Source: Actinomycetes bacterium (lineage in GTDB: Bacteria; Actinomycetota; Acidimicrobiia; Acidimicrobiales; RAAP-2). Taken from it: a stretch of 38,242 nt of DNA. Both the position numbers and the translations under genes were made by a program. Below the pieces are notes generated by a model. It was not told the DNA's origin. It saw nothing but the letters and a program-made list of their open reading frames with translations, and made no database searches. Position 1 is the first letter of the stretch, and the number at the start of each line of letters is the position of its first letter. Location: positions 1 through 38,242 of the forward strand of contig JAJYVS010000027.1 in assembly GCA_021791895.1 (NCBI GenBank). Direction: 5' to 3'. Positions 15,876 to 22,408 of this stretch are shown here, one piece after another.

Positions 15876-17461
15876 CAGCCCACTCTACGGCCGGTCGTCC
15901 CGGTCGGGCCCGGCGTGACGGTCTCCTCCAGGCATACAGCGTCGGCGTGGTCGCGCTCGCCGGCCCGCCCGTGTCCGTGTCCCCCGAACTGTTGGCCTGG
16001 ATCTCCTAGGTGTAGGTCGAGCGCGGGCCGCTCGCCGAGGTGTCGTCGTAGCTGGTCGTGTGGGGCGGGCACCTGGGCGATCGCCACGAACCCGCTGGCG
16101 GAGCACGGTTGTAGGAGACCAGCGCCGGCCCGGGGCTGGCCGACCAGCTGAGCACGACCTCGGGGCTGACCACGACGAGCTGGCACCCCGGTGGCGTGTA
16201 GTCCGCTCGGCGCCCCCGGCGGGGGGACCGTCGTCCTGGTCGTCGTCGAGGGCCTGGTCGTCGTCGTGGTCCACGAAGGCTCGCTCAAGCCGCCGCCGGC
16301 GCTCGGGGACTCGATGTCGCTCTGTCCCTGGACCAGCACCCCCGGCGTCGGCACGGGAGCCGTCGAGGCGGCCGAGACGATCGGGGCAGCGGCGGTCAGC
16401 CCGAGCACCCCGACCCCGGCGGCCATCCCGGCGACGACGGAGTGTCCGGTGACCGACCCCGACCTGGGCCGCGACCCCCATGACCTTGGCCGAGCGACGG
16501 ACCCGACCCACGACGGCGGGGCCGCGATCTGGAGGCGCCAGATCGAGACGGCGAGGAAGGCCCAAACGATGTCGGGGTCGAACTGCGTGCCGGCGCAGGA
16601 AGCCCGGGCCCTCTGATCGGGTGACGTCGGTTTCTTGTACGAACGCACTGCGGTCATCACGTCGTAGGCGTCGGCGACCGCGACGATCCTCCCGCCGAGG
16701 GAGATCTGCCGGCCGGAGATCCCATTGGGGTAGCCGGTGCCGTCGAAGCGCTCGTCGTGCTCGAGGATCGTGTTAGCCCACGGCCTGAGCCACCCGGCGA
16801 TGGGTGCGGTGAGACGGGCTCCCTCGAGGGGGTGTCGACGGATGATCTCCCACTCCTCGTCGTTCAGTTGCCCGGGTTTGTTGAGCACGTCGGGGTGGAC
16901 CGCGAGCTTGCCGATGTTGTGCAGCAGCGAGGACCAGCGCAGCCGGTCACGGTGGCTCGGGTGCAGGTGCAGCTCTTCTGCGATCATCTCGGCGAGCGCC
17001 CGGACCCGCTCGGCGTGCCCTCTCGTGTTCCGATCGTGCGCGCTCAAGCTGGCCCCGAGGGTCACGATCTTCTCGGCTGCCACGGTCGGCTCATCGGCCA
17101 CGCCACGGGTCCGCGCCTCTTCGACCCGACGGTCGAGATCCCGGACGCTCGCCGCTCGCCGGGCGACGGCGAGGCTTTGGGGCCCGCCCGGGAAGGCCAT
17201 GCCCATCTTGAGGAGGACGGCCAGGGGCAGCATCCGGCGGGCGAGCCGCTCGGCGCCGAGGAACGCCAACGTGCACAGGCCGAGGGTGGTCAGCCACCAC
17301 AGACCGAAGAAGACGACGGTCGTCGGTGGGGCCACCAGGTGCTGGAACGCCACGGCCACGCCGAACGAGCCGACCACCGGGATGGCGAAGATGACGACGC
17401 CGAGCACGCCGGCCAGGATTCGACGATCCTTCCAGCGTCCGCCGTCACCACCTGACGGCAT
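15875..17461 (-). CDS. Membrane HD-GYP-like protein with altered metal ligands and degraded C-terminal tail
   Basis: A 528-residue open frame. Two membrane segments (about 14-42 and 47-70) precede an HD-GYP-like domain at about 130-300: AHDRNTRGHAERV (H142, D143, H149), LLHNIGKLAVHPDVLNKPG, RRHPLEGA (H210), EHDERFDGTGYPNG and AVADAYDVMT. HD-GYP enzymes hydrolyse cyclic di-GMP. The diagnostic HD is HN here (N182) and the HHER motif is HDER (D236), so two metal ligands differ and activity is doubtful. A third membrane segment (about 344-370) and a Thr/Pro-rich linker follow. The expected fibronectin-III-like tail is scattered over frames: LVVVSPEVVLSWSASPGPAL in another frame, SGFVAIAQVPAP in this one, then TTSYDDTSASGP with an in-frame TAG. 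The last 100 or so residues are therefore probably mistranslated. GGAG lies upstream of the ATG. Confidence 0.72.
   Translation of the reverse strand: MPSGGDGGRWKDRRILAGVLGVVIFAIPVVGSFGVAVAFQHLVAPPTTVVFFGLWWLTTLGLCTLAFLGAERLARRMLPLAVLLKMGMAFPGGPQSLAVARRAASVRDLDRRVEEARTRGVADEPTVAAEKIVTLGASLSAHDRNTRGHAERVRALAEMIAEELHLHPSHRDRLRWSSLLHNIGKLAVHPDVLNKPGQLNDEEWEIIRRHPLEGARLTAPIAGWLRPWANTILEHDERFDGTGYPNGISGRQISLGGRIVAVADAYDVMTAVRSYKKPTSPDQRARASCAGTQFDPDIVWAFLAVSIWRLQIAAPPSWVGSVARPRSWGSRPRSGSVTGHSVVAGMAAGVGVLGLTAAAPIVSAASTAPVPTPGVLVQGQSDIESPSAGGGLSEPSWTTTTTRPSTTTRTTVPPPGAPSGLHATGVPARRGQPRGRAQLVGQPRAGAGLLQPCSASGFVAIAQVPAPHDQLRRHLGERPALDLHLGDPGQQFGGHGHGRAGERDHADAVCLEETVTPGPTGTTGRRVG
15882..15887 (-). promoter_or_regulatory. 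Probable -10 element of the LLM oxidoreductase-SRAP unit
   Basis: Minus-strand TAGAGT, then 6 nt (GGGCTG), then ATG. Same geometry as the elements before 6204, 7779, 17617 and 25136. Confidence 0.45.
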
Positions 17462-17578
17462 GTGGGTTCGCTCCGTCCGACTCGAAGTGGTCCCGGGCTC
17501 GAGGACGTCTCGGGGGCTCTTTGGGCTGCGAAGAACGCTACGAGCCAGTGGACAGGGAGTGGTGCATGAACATTTATG

Positions 17579-17608
17579 CTTATCTAGCTATATAACTTAT
17601 CGGCTATA
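17579..17608. promoter_or_regulatory. Imperfect tandem repeat in the arsR promoter, candidate ArsR operator
   Basis: CTTATCTAGCTATA (17579-17592) and CTTATCGGCTATA (17596-17608) repeat with a 17-bp offset inside a conspicuously AT-rich patch. The second copy contains the -10 TATACT and the first lies around -35, so a protein bound here would block transcription. ArsR repressors usually control their own promoters. The repeat is seen; the binding is inferred. Confidence 0.42.
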
Positions 17609-17610
17609 CT
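17605..17610 (+). promoter_or_regulatory. -10 element of the arsR-SRPBCC operon
   Basis: TATACT, the best -10 match in the window, is followed by 6 nt and GTG 17617, suggesting a leaderless start. An ATG directly abutting the hexamer (17611) would lie upstream of the expected +1. Confidence 0.5.
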
Positions 17611-17616
17611 ATGGAG

Positions 17617-17931
17617 GTGCCGGCGATGGGGATGCTGGAGGTGCTGGCCGAACCCAACCGGCGGCGGATCGTCGAGCTCCTGGGCGGGGAGGAGCGGAGC
17701 GTCGGCGAGCTGGTACAGCGGTTGGAGCTGACCCAACCGGCGGTGTCCAAGCACCTGCGGGTGCTCCGCGAGGCCGGGCTGGTCGAGGTCCGGCCGGCCG
17801 CGCAGCGCCGGCTCTACCGCCTGGTGCCGGAGCCGCTCGCCGAGCTCGACGCCTGGCTGGAGCCGTATCGGAGGCTGTGGCGGGCCCGACTGGACGACCT
17901 GGAGCGGCACCTTTCGACGAAGGGGGACTGA
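17617..17931 (+). CDS. ArsR-family winged-helix repressor
   Basis: A 104-residue single-domain regulator: MLEVLAEPNRRRIVELLGG (first helices), RSVGELVQRL, recognition helix LTQPAVSKHLRVLREAGLV, wing RPAAQRRLYRLV and a C-terminal dimer helix LDAWLEPYRRLW. It lacks the cysteine metal site of ArsR/SmtB sensors and matches the metal-independent subgroup that is typically paired with an AHSA1-type partner. The start is GTG 17617, 6 nt after the -10; in-frame ATG codons at 17611 and 17626 are alternatives. Its TGA shares one base with the ATG of the next gene, so the two are co-translated. Confidence 0.9.
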   Translation: MPAMGMLEVLAEPNRRRIVELLGGEERSVGELVQRLELTQPAVSKHLRVLREAGLVEVRPAAQRRLYRLVPEPLAELDAWLEPYRRLWRARLDDLERHLSTKGD

Positions 17932-18431
17932 TGGACCCAGACGAGGCGACCCTGGACGCTGTCGCCGGTCGGGCCACGCTGCGGTTCGAGCGTGATCTGG
18001 CCCGTGGGCCCGAGGAGGTGTGGCGGTCGCTGACCGAACCCGAGGAGCTCGAGGTCTGGTTCCCGTGCGGCATCGTGACCGACGAGTGGCGGGTGGGGGC
18101 ACCCTTGCGTTTCGTCTTTCGCGCCGACGAGGGGCCCGACTTCCACGGCACCGTGCTCGAGTGCGACCCACCCCGCCTGCTCGCCTTCACCTGGGGCGAG
18201 GAGACCCTGCGCTTCGAGCTGAGCAGGATTTCCGGTGGGACCCGGCTGGTGTTGGTCGACGAGCTCCGGGTCTCCATCGCCGCTCGCAGCGCCGCCGGCT
18301 GGGACGTGTGCCTGAGCCGATTGGAGGGTGGGCGGGTCGGGGCGGGCACCTGGTCGAGGCGATTCGAGCACTATGTGCGCCGCTTCGCCCCGGTCCTCGG
18401 TCCCCAGGAGGGGCCGCCGGCGACGGCCTGA
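17931..18431 (+). CDS. SRPBCC (AHSA1/START-like) protein
   Basis: 166 residues forming a helix-grip lipid-pocket domain: FERDLARGPEEVWRSLTEPEELEVWF at the N-terminus, GAPLRFVF, FHGTVLECDPPRLLAFTWG, GGTRLVLVDEL, and a C-terminal helix region AAGWDVCLSRLEGG. These belong to the AHSA1-like family related to START/Bet v 1 folds, often encoded next to ArsR regulators. Ligand unknown; it may sense or buffer a hydrophobic compound that controls the repressor (inference). An AGGGGGA ribosome-binding site lies 4 nt before ATG 17931, which overlaps the arsR stop (TGATG). A hairpin terminator follows. Confidence 0.85.
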   Translation: MDPDEATLDAVAGRATLRFERDLARGPEEVWRSLTEPEELEVWFPCGIVTDEWRVGAPLRFVFRADEGPDFHGTVLECDPPRLLAFTWGEETLRFELSRISGGTRLVLVDELRVSIAARSAAGWDVCLSRLEGGRVGAGTWSRRFEHYVRRFAPVLGPQEGPPATA

Positions 18432-18446
18432 GAGCCTGGCCCGGGG

Positions 18447-18472
18447 CTCGGGGGCGCACCGGGGCCCCCGAG
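18447..18472 (+). terminator. GC hairpin ending the arsR-SRPBCC operon
   Basis: CTCGGGGGC (18447-18455) pairs perfectly over 9 bp with GCCCCCGAG (18464-18472) around an 8-nt loop. It is 16 nt after the SRPBCC stop. No U-run follows, which is common for high-GC actinobacterial terminators. Confidence 0.6.
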
Positions 18473-18501
18473 TCGGTGGTGGCCACCGGGGATCAGGTGG
18501 C

Positions 18502-18542
18502 GTTTACCAAGAGTTCACCCTCTGTTCGCGTTGGGGTTAGCC
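18502..18542 (+). promoter_or_regulatory. Candidate PHO box: 11-bp direct repeats upstream of the phosphate symporter
   Basis: GTTTACC (18502), GTTCACC (18513), GTTCGCG (18524) and GTTAGCC (18536) recur every 11-12 bp. Actinobacterial PhoP and RegX3 bind direct repeats with core GTTCACC at 11-bp spacing. The array is 50 nt upstream of a phosphate:H+ symporter gene. A possible -10, TTACCT (18559-18564), places the last repeat over the -35, as for an activator. The factor is inferred. Confidence 0.55.
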
Positions 18543-18592
18543 GGAGATGGTCTTCGAATTACCTCTCCCTGAGATGCTCGAAGGAGCAAGGG

Positions 18593-20119
18593 GTGAAGAG
18601 GAGAGCGAGGCGAACGGTGGACGAGCCCGAGGCGACCGGGAGCCCTGGGGCGTCGGCTCTCCGGTCCGTGGGCGGGGCTGCCGCCGGCGGGGCCACGGTG
18701 AGCGACCTGCTCAACGAGGCGCCGAGGAGCCGGTTCCACCGGCGGGCCGTCGTCATCTCGGGGATGGGGTTCTTCACCGATGCCTACGACCTCTTTGTCA
18801 TCTCGACCGTGGCCGTCCTGGTGAAGACGCAGTGGCACCTCTCCACCACCCAGACCAGCTGGGTCAGCGGGTCCGCCGTCCTCGGCGCCTTCATCGGGGC
18901 CTTCGTCTTCGGCCGGGTGGCCGATGTGCTCGGCCGCAAGCGGGTGTACCTGGCGGTGGCGGTGATCATGATCATCGGGGCGATCACCTCGGCCTTCGCG
19001 ACCGACTTCGCCTGGCTGGTCGCCGCCCGCTTCGTGCTCGGGCTGGGCATCGGCGGGGACTACCCGGTCTCGGCAGTCCTCATGAGCGAGTACGCGAACC
19101 GCGAGGACCGCGGTCGACTGGTCGGCCTGGTCTTTTCGATGCAGGCCATCGGGTTGGTGGTCGGACCGTTGGTCGGGCTGGTGCTCCTGTCCTCGGGTCT
19201 GAGCCACGATCTGACCTGGCGGCTGATGCTCGGGTTCGGCGCCATTCCGGCCGCCACCGTCGTCTACCTGAGGGCCAAGATGCCCGAGTCGCCCCGCTTC
19301 CAGGCTCGGGTCCAGGGGCGTGCCGAACGGGCGGCCGACGAGCTCGAGCGGTTCTCGGCCGGCGTCGTCACCTCCGGCGCGGTGTCGGTCGAGCCGGTCA
19401 CGCGGCTGGGGGTCGGCCAGTTCCTGGCCAACCGCCGGACCCTCTCGTTGCTGCTCGGCACGGCCGGGTCGTGGTTCTTGTTCGACTACGCCTACTACGG
19501 CAACACGCTGTCACTGCCGGCGATCTTGAAGGACGTCGCCCCGAGCGCGACGGTGATCACCAACCTGTTGCTGACCCTGATCCTGTTCGTGGTCTTCGCC
19601 GTGCCCGGCTACGCGCTGGCCTTCGCCAGGATGGACCGGATCGGGCATCGCCGCCTCCAGCTCATCGGCTTTTGCGTCATGGCCGGCGCCTTCGTCCTGC
19701 TCGGTGCGATCCCGGTGCTCACGAGCCGGGTCGCCCCCTTCATCGCTTTGTTCGGGTTGAGCTACTTCTTCATCGAGTTCGGTCCGAACACGACCACCTT
19801 CGTTCTCCCCTCCGAGCTGTTCCCGGTCAACATGCGCACCACCGGTCACGGCATCTCCGCCGGGATCGGGAAGCTGGGAGCCTTCATCGGGGTCTTTGTC
19901 GTGCCCCAGCTCCAAAAGGGGATCGGCCTGCGGGGCATGCTGCTCGTCGCCGGCGGCGCGGCCGCGATCGGCTGGCTGGTGACGAGGCTGCTCCCAGAGC
20001 CGGCACGACGCAACCTCGAAGAGGTGTCGGGCGACGCAGTCGAAGCGACAGCCCCCCCGGTCCAGTTGCACCCGGTCGGCCAAGAGGAAGAGGTCGTCCG
20101 GGCCGAGGCGATCCGCTAA
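18593..20119 (+). CDS. PHS-family phosphate:proton symporter (MFS)
   Basis: A 508-residue, 12-helix major-facilitator transporter. Helix 1 carries VVISGMGFFTDAYDLFVIS, the hallmark of the phosphate:H+ symporter family (Pho84-like). It is followed by the MFS loop FGRVADVLGRKRVYL, then ARFVLGLGIGGDYPVSAVLMSEYANREDRGRLVG and, in the second half, GSWFLFDYAYYGNTLSLPAI and FGPNTTTFVLPSELFPVNMRTTGHG. It would import inorganic phosphate. The start is GTG 18593 after AAGGAG (18581-18586); a basic 50-residue N-terminus precedes helix 1, so a later start is possible. It is monocistronic and downstream of candidate PHO repeats, suggesting induction at low phosphate. Confidence 0.9.
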   Translation: MKRRARRTVDEPEATGSPGASALRSVGGAAAGGATVSDLLNEAPRSRFHRRAVVISGMGFFTDAYDLFVISTVAVLVKTQWHLSTTQTSWVSGSAVLGAFIGAFVFGRVADVLGRKRVYLAVAVIMIIGAITSAFATDFAWLVAARFVLGLGIGGDYPVSAVLMSEYANREDRGRLVGLVFSMQAIGLVVGPLVGLVLLSSGLSHDLTWRLMLGFGAIPAATVVYLRAKMPESPRFQARVQGRAERAADELERFSAGVVTSGAVSVEPVTRLGVGQFLANRRTLSLLLGTAGSWFLFDYAYYGNTLSLPAILKDVAPSATVITNLLLTLILFVVFAVPGYALAFARMDRIGHRRLQLIGFCVMAGAFVLLGAIPVLTSRVAPFIALFGLSYFFIEFGPNTTTFVLPSELFPVNMRTTGHGISAGIGKLGAFIGVFVVPQLQKGIGLRGMLLVAGGAAAIGWLVTRLLPEPARRNLEEVSGDAVEATAPPVQLHPVGQEEEVVRAEAIR

Positions 20120-20179
20120 CGACGGGCCGGTCCCCGGTGGCCGGTAGCGTCCCGTTTGGCGTGGCCTAATGTGAGCCCC

Positions 20180-20242
20180 GTGAGGAGTGCCGTCGTCGAC
20201 GCGCCGGGGTCGGCCCGAGCGCTCGGGGGCCGGGCGAGGTGA
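20180..20242 (+). CDS. Possible 20-codon leaderless leader peptide upstream of the DinB-like gene
   Basis: TAATGT (20167-20172), a -10-like hexamer, is followed by 7 nt and GTG 20180. The frame runs 20 codons (VRSAVVDAPGSARALGGRAR) to TGA 20240-20242, overlapping the GTG (20239) of the DinB-like gene as GTGA. A leaderless short frame could hand ribosomes to the main gene. Chance is possible at this GC content. Confidence 0.25.
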   Translation: MRSAVVDAPGSARALGGRAR

Positions 20243-20745
20243 ACGGACCCCAGGCGCTGGCCGAGGCGTTCGGCCGCATCGGTCCGATGGTGCACGACGC
20301 GGTCGAGGGGCTGACCGAAGAGGAGCTCGGCTACCGGGTCGACCCCGGGGCCAATCCCATTGTCTGGCTGATCTGGCACCTGAGTCGGGTCCAAGACGAC
20401 CACGTCGCCGAGGTGGCCTCGAGCGAGCAGGTCTGGATCGGCGAGGGGTGGGTGGAGCGATTCGGCCTCGCCCTCCCGGTCGCCGACCACGGCTACGGGC
20501 ACCGTCAGGACCAGGTCGCTATGGTCCACGGGGACGCGGCCAAGCTGCTCGGGTACTACGACGCGGTGGAGCGGGCCACGGTGGCCTTTGTCGGCGGTCT
20601 CACCGACGCCGATCTCGATCGGATCGTCGACACCCGCTGGGACCCGCCGGTGACCCTGGGGGTCCGGCTGGTGAGCGTGATCTGCGACGACGTCGCCCAC
20701 GTCGGACAGGCCGCCTACGTCCGGGGGGTCATCGAGCGCCGCTGA
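20239..20745 (+). CDS. DinB/mycothiol-transferase-fold protein
   Basis: A 168-residue four-helix-bundle protein of the DinB (DUF664-like) superfamily, in which metal-dependent thiol transferases use three helix residues to hold zinc. Candidate ligands are H47 (WLIWHLSRVQDDHV) and, in the last long helix, D140 and H144 (CDDVAHVGQAAYVRG); the usual first His of the H-x-x-x-H pair is Asp here. Actinobacteria use such proteins with mycothiol in detoxification, but no substrate can be assigned. The GTG start overlaps a possible short leader frame. It is convergent with the aminotransferase gene, with a strong hairpin between them. Confidence 0.75.
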   Translation: MNGPQALAEAFGRIGPMVHDAVEGLTEEELGYRVDPGANPIVWLIWHLSRVQDDHVAEVASSEQVWIGEGWVERFGLALPVADHGYGHRQDQVAMVHGDAAKLLGYYDAVERATVAFVGGLTDADLDRIVDTRWDPPVTLGVRLVSVICDDVAHVGQAAYVRGVIERR

Positions 20746-20753
20746 GTTCGCCG

Positions 20754-20782
20754 GCCGGCGCGGGGCCGCGCCCCACGCCGGC
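20754..20782. terminator. Bidirectional hairpin between convergent genes
   Basis: GCCGGCG (20754-20760) pairs with CGCCGGC (20776-20782); after one mismatch, GGGGC pairs with GCCCC around a 3-nt loop. It occupies most of the 45-bp gap between the DinB-like and aminotransferase stops. No U-tract on either strand. Confidence 0.6.
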
Positions 20783-20790
20783 TCGGGGGC

Positions 20791-22173
20791 TCACCCTCCG
20801 ATACGCCGCCACGCCTCGGAGAGGACCGAGCGCAGCGTCCCCACCATGAAGTCGATCTCCTCCTGGCCGCAGATGAGCGGCGGCGACAGCTGGACCACCG
20901 GGTCCCCCCGGTCGTCGGCCCGGCAGATGAGGCCGGCTTCAAGCAGCGCACCCGAGAGGAAACCACGGAGCAGCCACTCGCGTTCGTCCTCGTCGAAGGA
21001 CTCGCGGGTCGCCTGGTCCTTCACCAGCTCGATCCCGTAGAAGAAGCCCTCGCCGCGCACCTCGCCGACGATTGGTACGTCGAGGAGGCTCTCGAGTCCG
21101 GCCCGGAACGACCCCTCCGTCGCCCGGACGTGTCCGAGGAGGTCGTCGTGCTCGAACACCTCCAGGTTGGCCAGGGCCACCGCGCAGCTCACCGGGTGTC
21201 CGGCGAAGGTGAACCCGTGGGTGAAGCTCCGGCTCTCCTTGAGGAACGGCTCCGCCAACCGGTCGCTCGCGATCATCGCCCCGAGCGGCGCGTAGCCGCT
21301 TGTCAACCCCTTGGCGACGGTGATGATGTCGGGCAGGTAGCCGTAACGGTCGGCGCCGAACCACTCGCCGAGCCGACCGAAGGCGCAGATCACCTCGTCC
21401 GAGACGAGCAGGACCCCGTGGTGGTCACAGATCTCGCGGACCCGGTCGAAGTAGCCGGGCGGGGGCGGGAAGCAACCACCGGCGTTCTGCACCGGCTCGA
21501 GGTACACCGCCGCCACCGTCTCGGGGCCCTCGCGCTCGATGGCCCGGCCGATCTCGTCGGCCGCCCACCGGCCGAAGGCGACGAGGTCGTCTCCGTGCTC
21601 GGGGGCCCGGTAGAAGTTGGTGTTGGGGACCCGGACGGTGCCGGGGACGAGCGGCTCGAAGGGGGTCTTGAGGGCGGGGATGCCGGTGATGGACAGGGCG
21701 CCCATCGAGGTCCCGTGGTAGGCGATGTGGCGGCTGATCACCTTGGTCCTCGTCGGCTGGCCGACGATTTGGAAGTACTGACGGGCCAGCTTCCACGCGG
21801 ACTCGACGGCCTCGGAGCCGCCGGAGGTGAAGAAGACCCGGTTGAGGTCGCCCGGAGCGAGCGACGCGACCCGTTCGGCGAGCTCGACGGCGCGCGGGTG
21901 GGCATAGGCCCACAGGGGGAAGTAGGCGAGCTCGGACGCCTGCTTCGCGGCCGCCTGGCCGAGCTCAGTCCGTCCGTGGCCGATCTGGCTGGTGAAGAGC
22001 CCGGACAACCCGTCCAAGTAGCGCTTGTTGTGCTGGTCCCAGACGTAGGCCCCTTCGCCCCGGACGATTACCGGGACCTCGTGGGCGGCGTCGTAGGAGC
22101 CGAGTCTCGTGAAGTGCATCCAGAGGTTGCGCCGAGCCCGCTCGCTCAGGGTCCGGTCGTCCGCTTCGGTCAT
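20791..22173 (-). CDS. Class III PLP-dependent aminotransferase (omega-amino acid:pyruvate type)
   Basis: A 460-residue fold-type I transaminase. Landmarks: LDGLSGLFTSQIGHG, the phosphate-binding FFTSGGSEAVESAWKLARQY, AYHGTSMGAL, EPVQNAGGCFPPPPGYF, LLVSDEVICAFGRLGEWFG (D259 and E260 near the PLP ring), catalytic K288 in ITVAKGLTSGYAPLGAM, and FTHGFTFAGHPVSCAVAL. These features fit the omega-amino acid or putrescine/beta-alanine:pyruvate branch, which would yield an aldehyde and L-alanine. A GGAGGAG ribosome-binding site precedes the ATG. The divergent neighbour is alanine dehydrogenase, which could recycle that alanine to pyruvate and ammonia. The exact amino donor is unknown. Confidence 0.88.
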   Translation of the reverse strand: MTEADDRTLSERARRNLWMHFTRLGSYDAAHEVPVIVRGEGAYVWDQHNKRYLDGLSGLFTSQIGHGRTELGQAAAKQASELAYFPLWAYAHPRAVELAERVASLAPGDLNRVFFTSGGSEAVESAWKLARQYFQIVGQPTRTKVISRHIAYHGTSMGALSITGIPALKTPFEPLVPGTVRVPNTNFYRAPEHGDDLVAFGRWAADEIGRAIEREGPETVAAVYLEPVQNAGGCFPPPPGYFDRVREICDHHGVLLVSDEVICAFGRLGEWFGADRYGYLPDIITVAKGLTSGYAPLGAMIASDRLAEPFLKESRSFTHGFTFAGHPVSCAVALANLEVFEHDDLLGHVRATEGSFRAGLESLLDVPIVGEVRGEGFFYGIELVKDQATRESFDEDEREWLLRGFLSGALLEAGLICRADDRGDPVVQLSPPLICGQEEIDFMVGTLRSVLSEAWRRIGG

Positions 22174-22318
22174 GTCTCCTCCGCTCGTCGGTCTCGGAGG
22201 TCGGTGGGCAAGCCAACTCTAAGGACTGTTCGCCGCCGGGACCCGGTGCCGGCACGGCATAGGGTCCTCCGGTCCCCGACGAGCGGGGCACCCGCCGCCG
22301 GGGCATCTTAAGGTGGCC

Positions 22319-22408
22319 ATGATGCGCTCGATCCAAGGCGCCGTCCCGAGGCACCCGAAGAGCGCACCGGGCGTCGGCCGCGCATCGGGGGCGAGGAGGA
22401 TCCGATGA
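22319..22408 (+). CDS. Possible 29-codon leader peptide overlapping the ald start
   Basis: TAAGGT (22309-22314) precedes ATG 22319 and ATG 22322. The frame (MMRSIQGAVPRHPKSAPGVG...) ends at TGA 22406-22408, overlapping the ald ATG (22405) as ATGA. This resembles the short frame before the DinB-like gene. It might couple ald translation to the leader; expression is not proven. Confidence 0.27.
   Translation: MMRSIQGAVPRHPKSAPGVGRASGARRIR

Noticed and set aside
16737..17930. Long plus-strand frame running into the SRPBCC gene from inside the HD-GYP region
   Set aside because: Simply the open extension upstream of the true ATG 17931; the upstream part is antisense to the HD-GYP-like gene and overlaps arsR in another frame.
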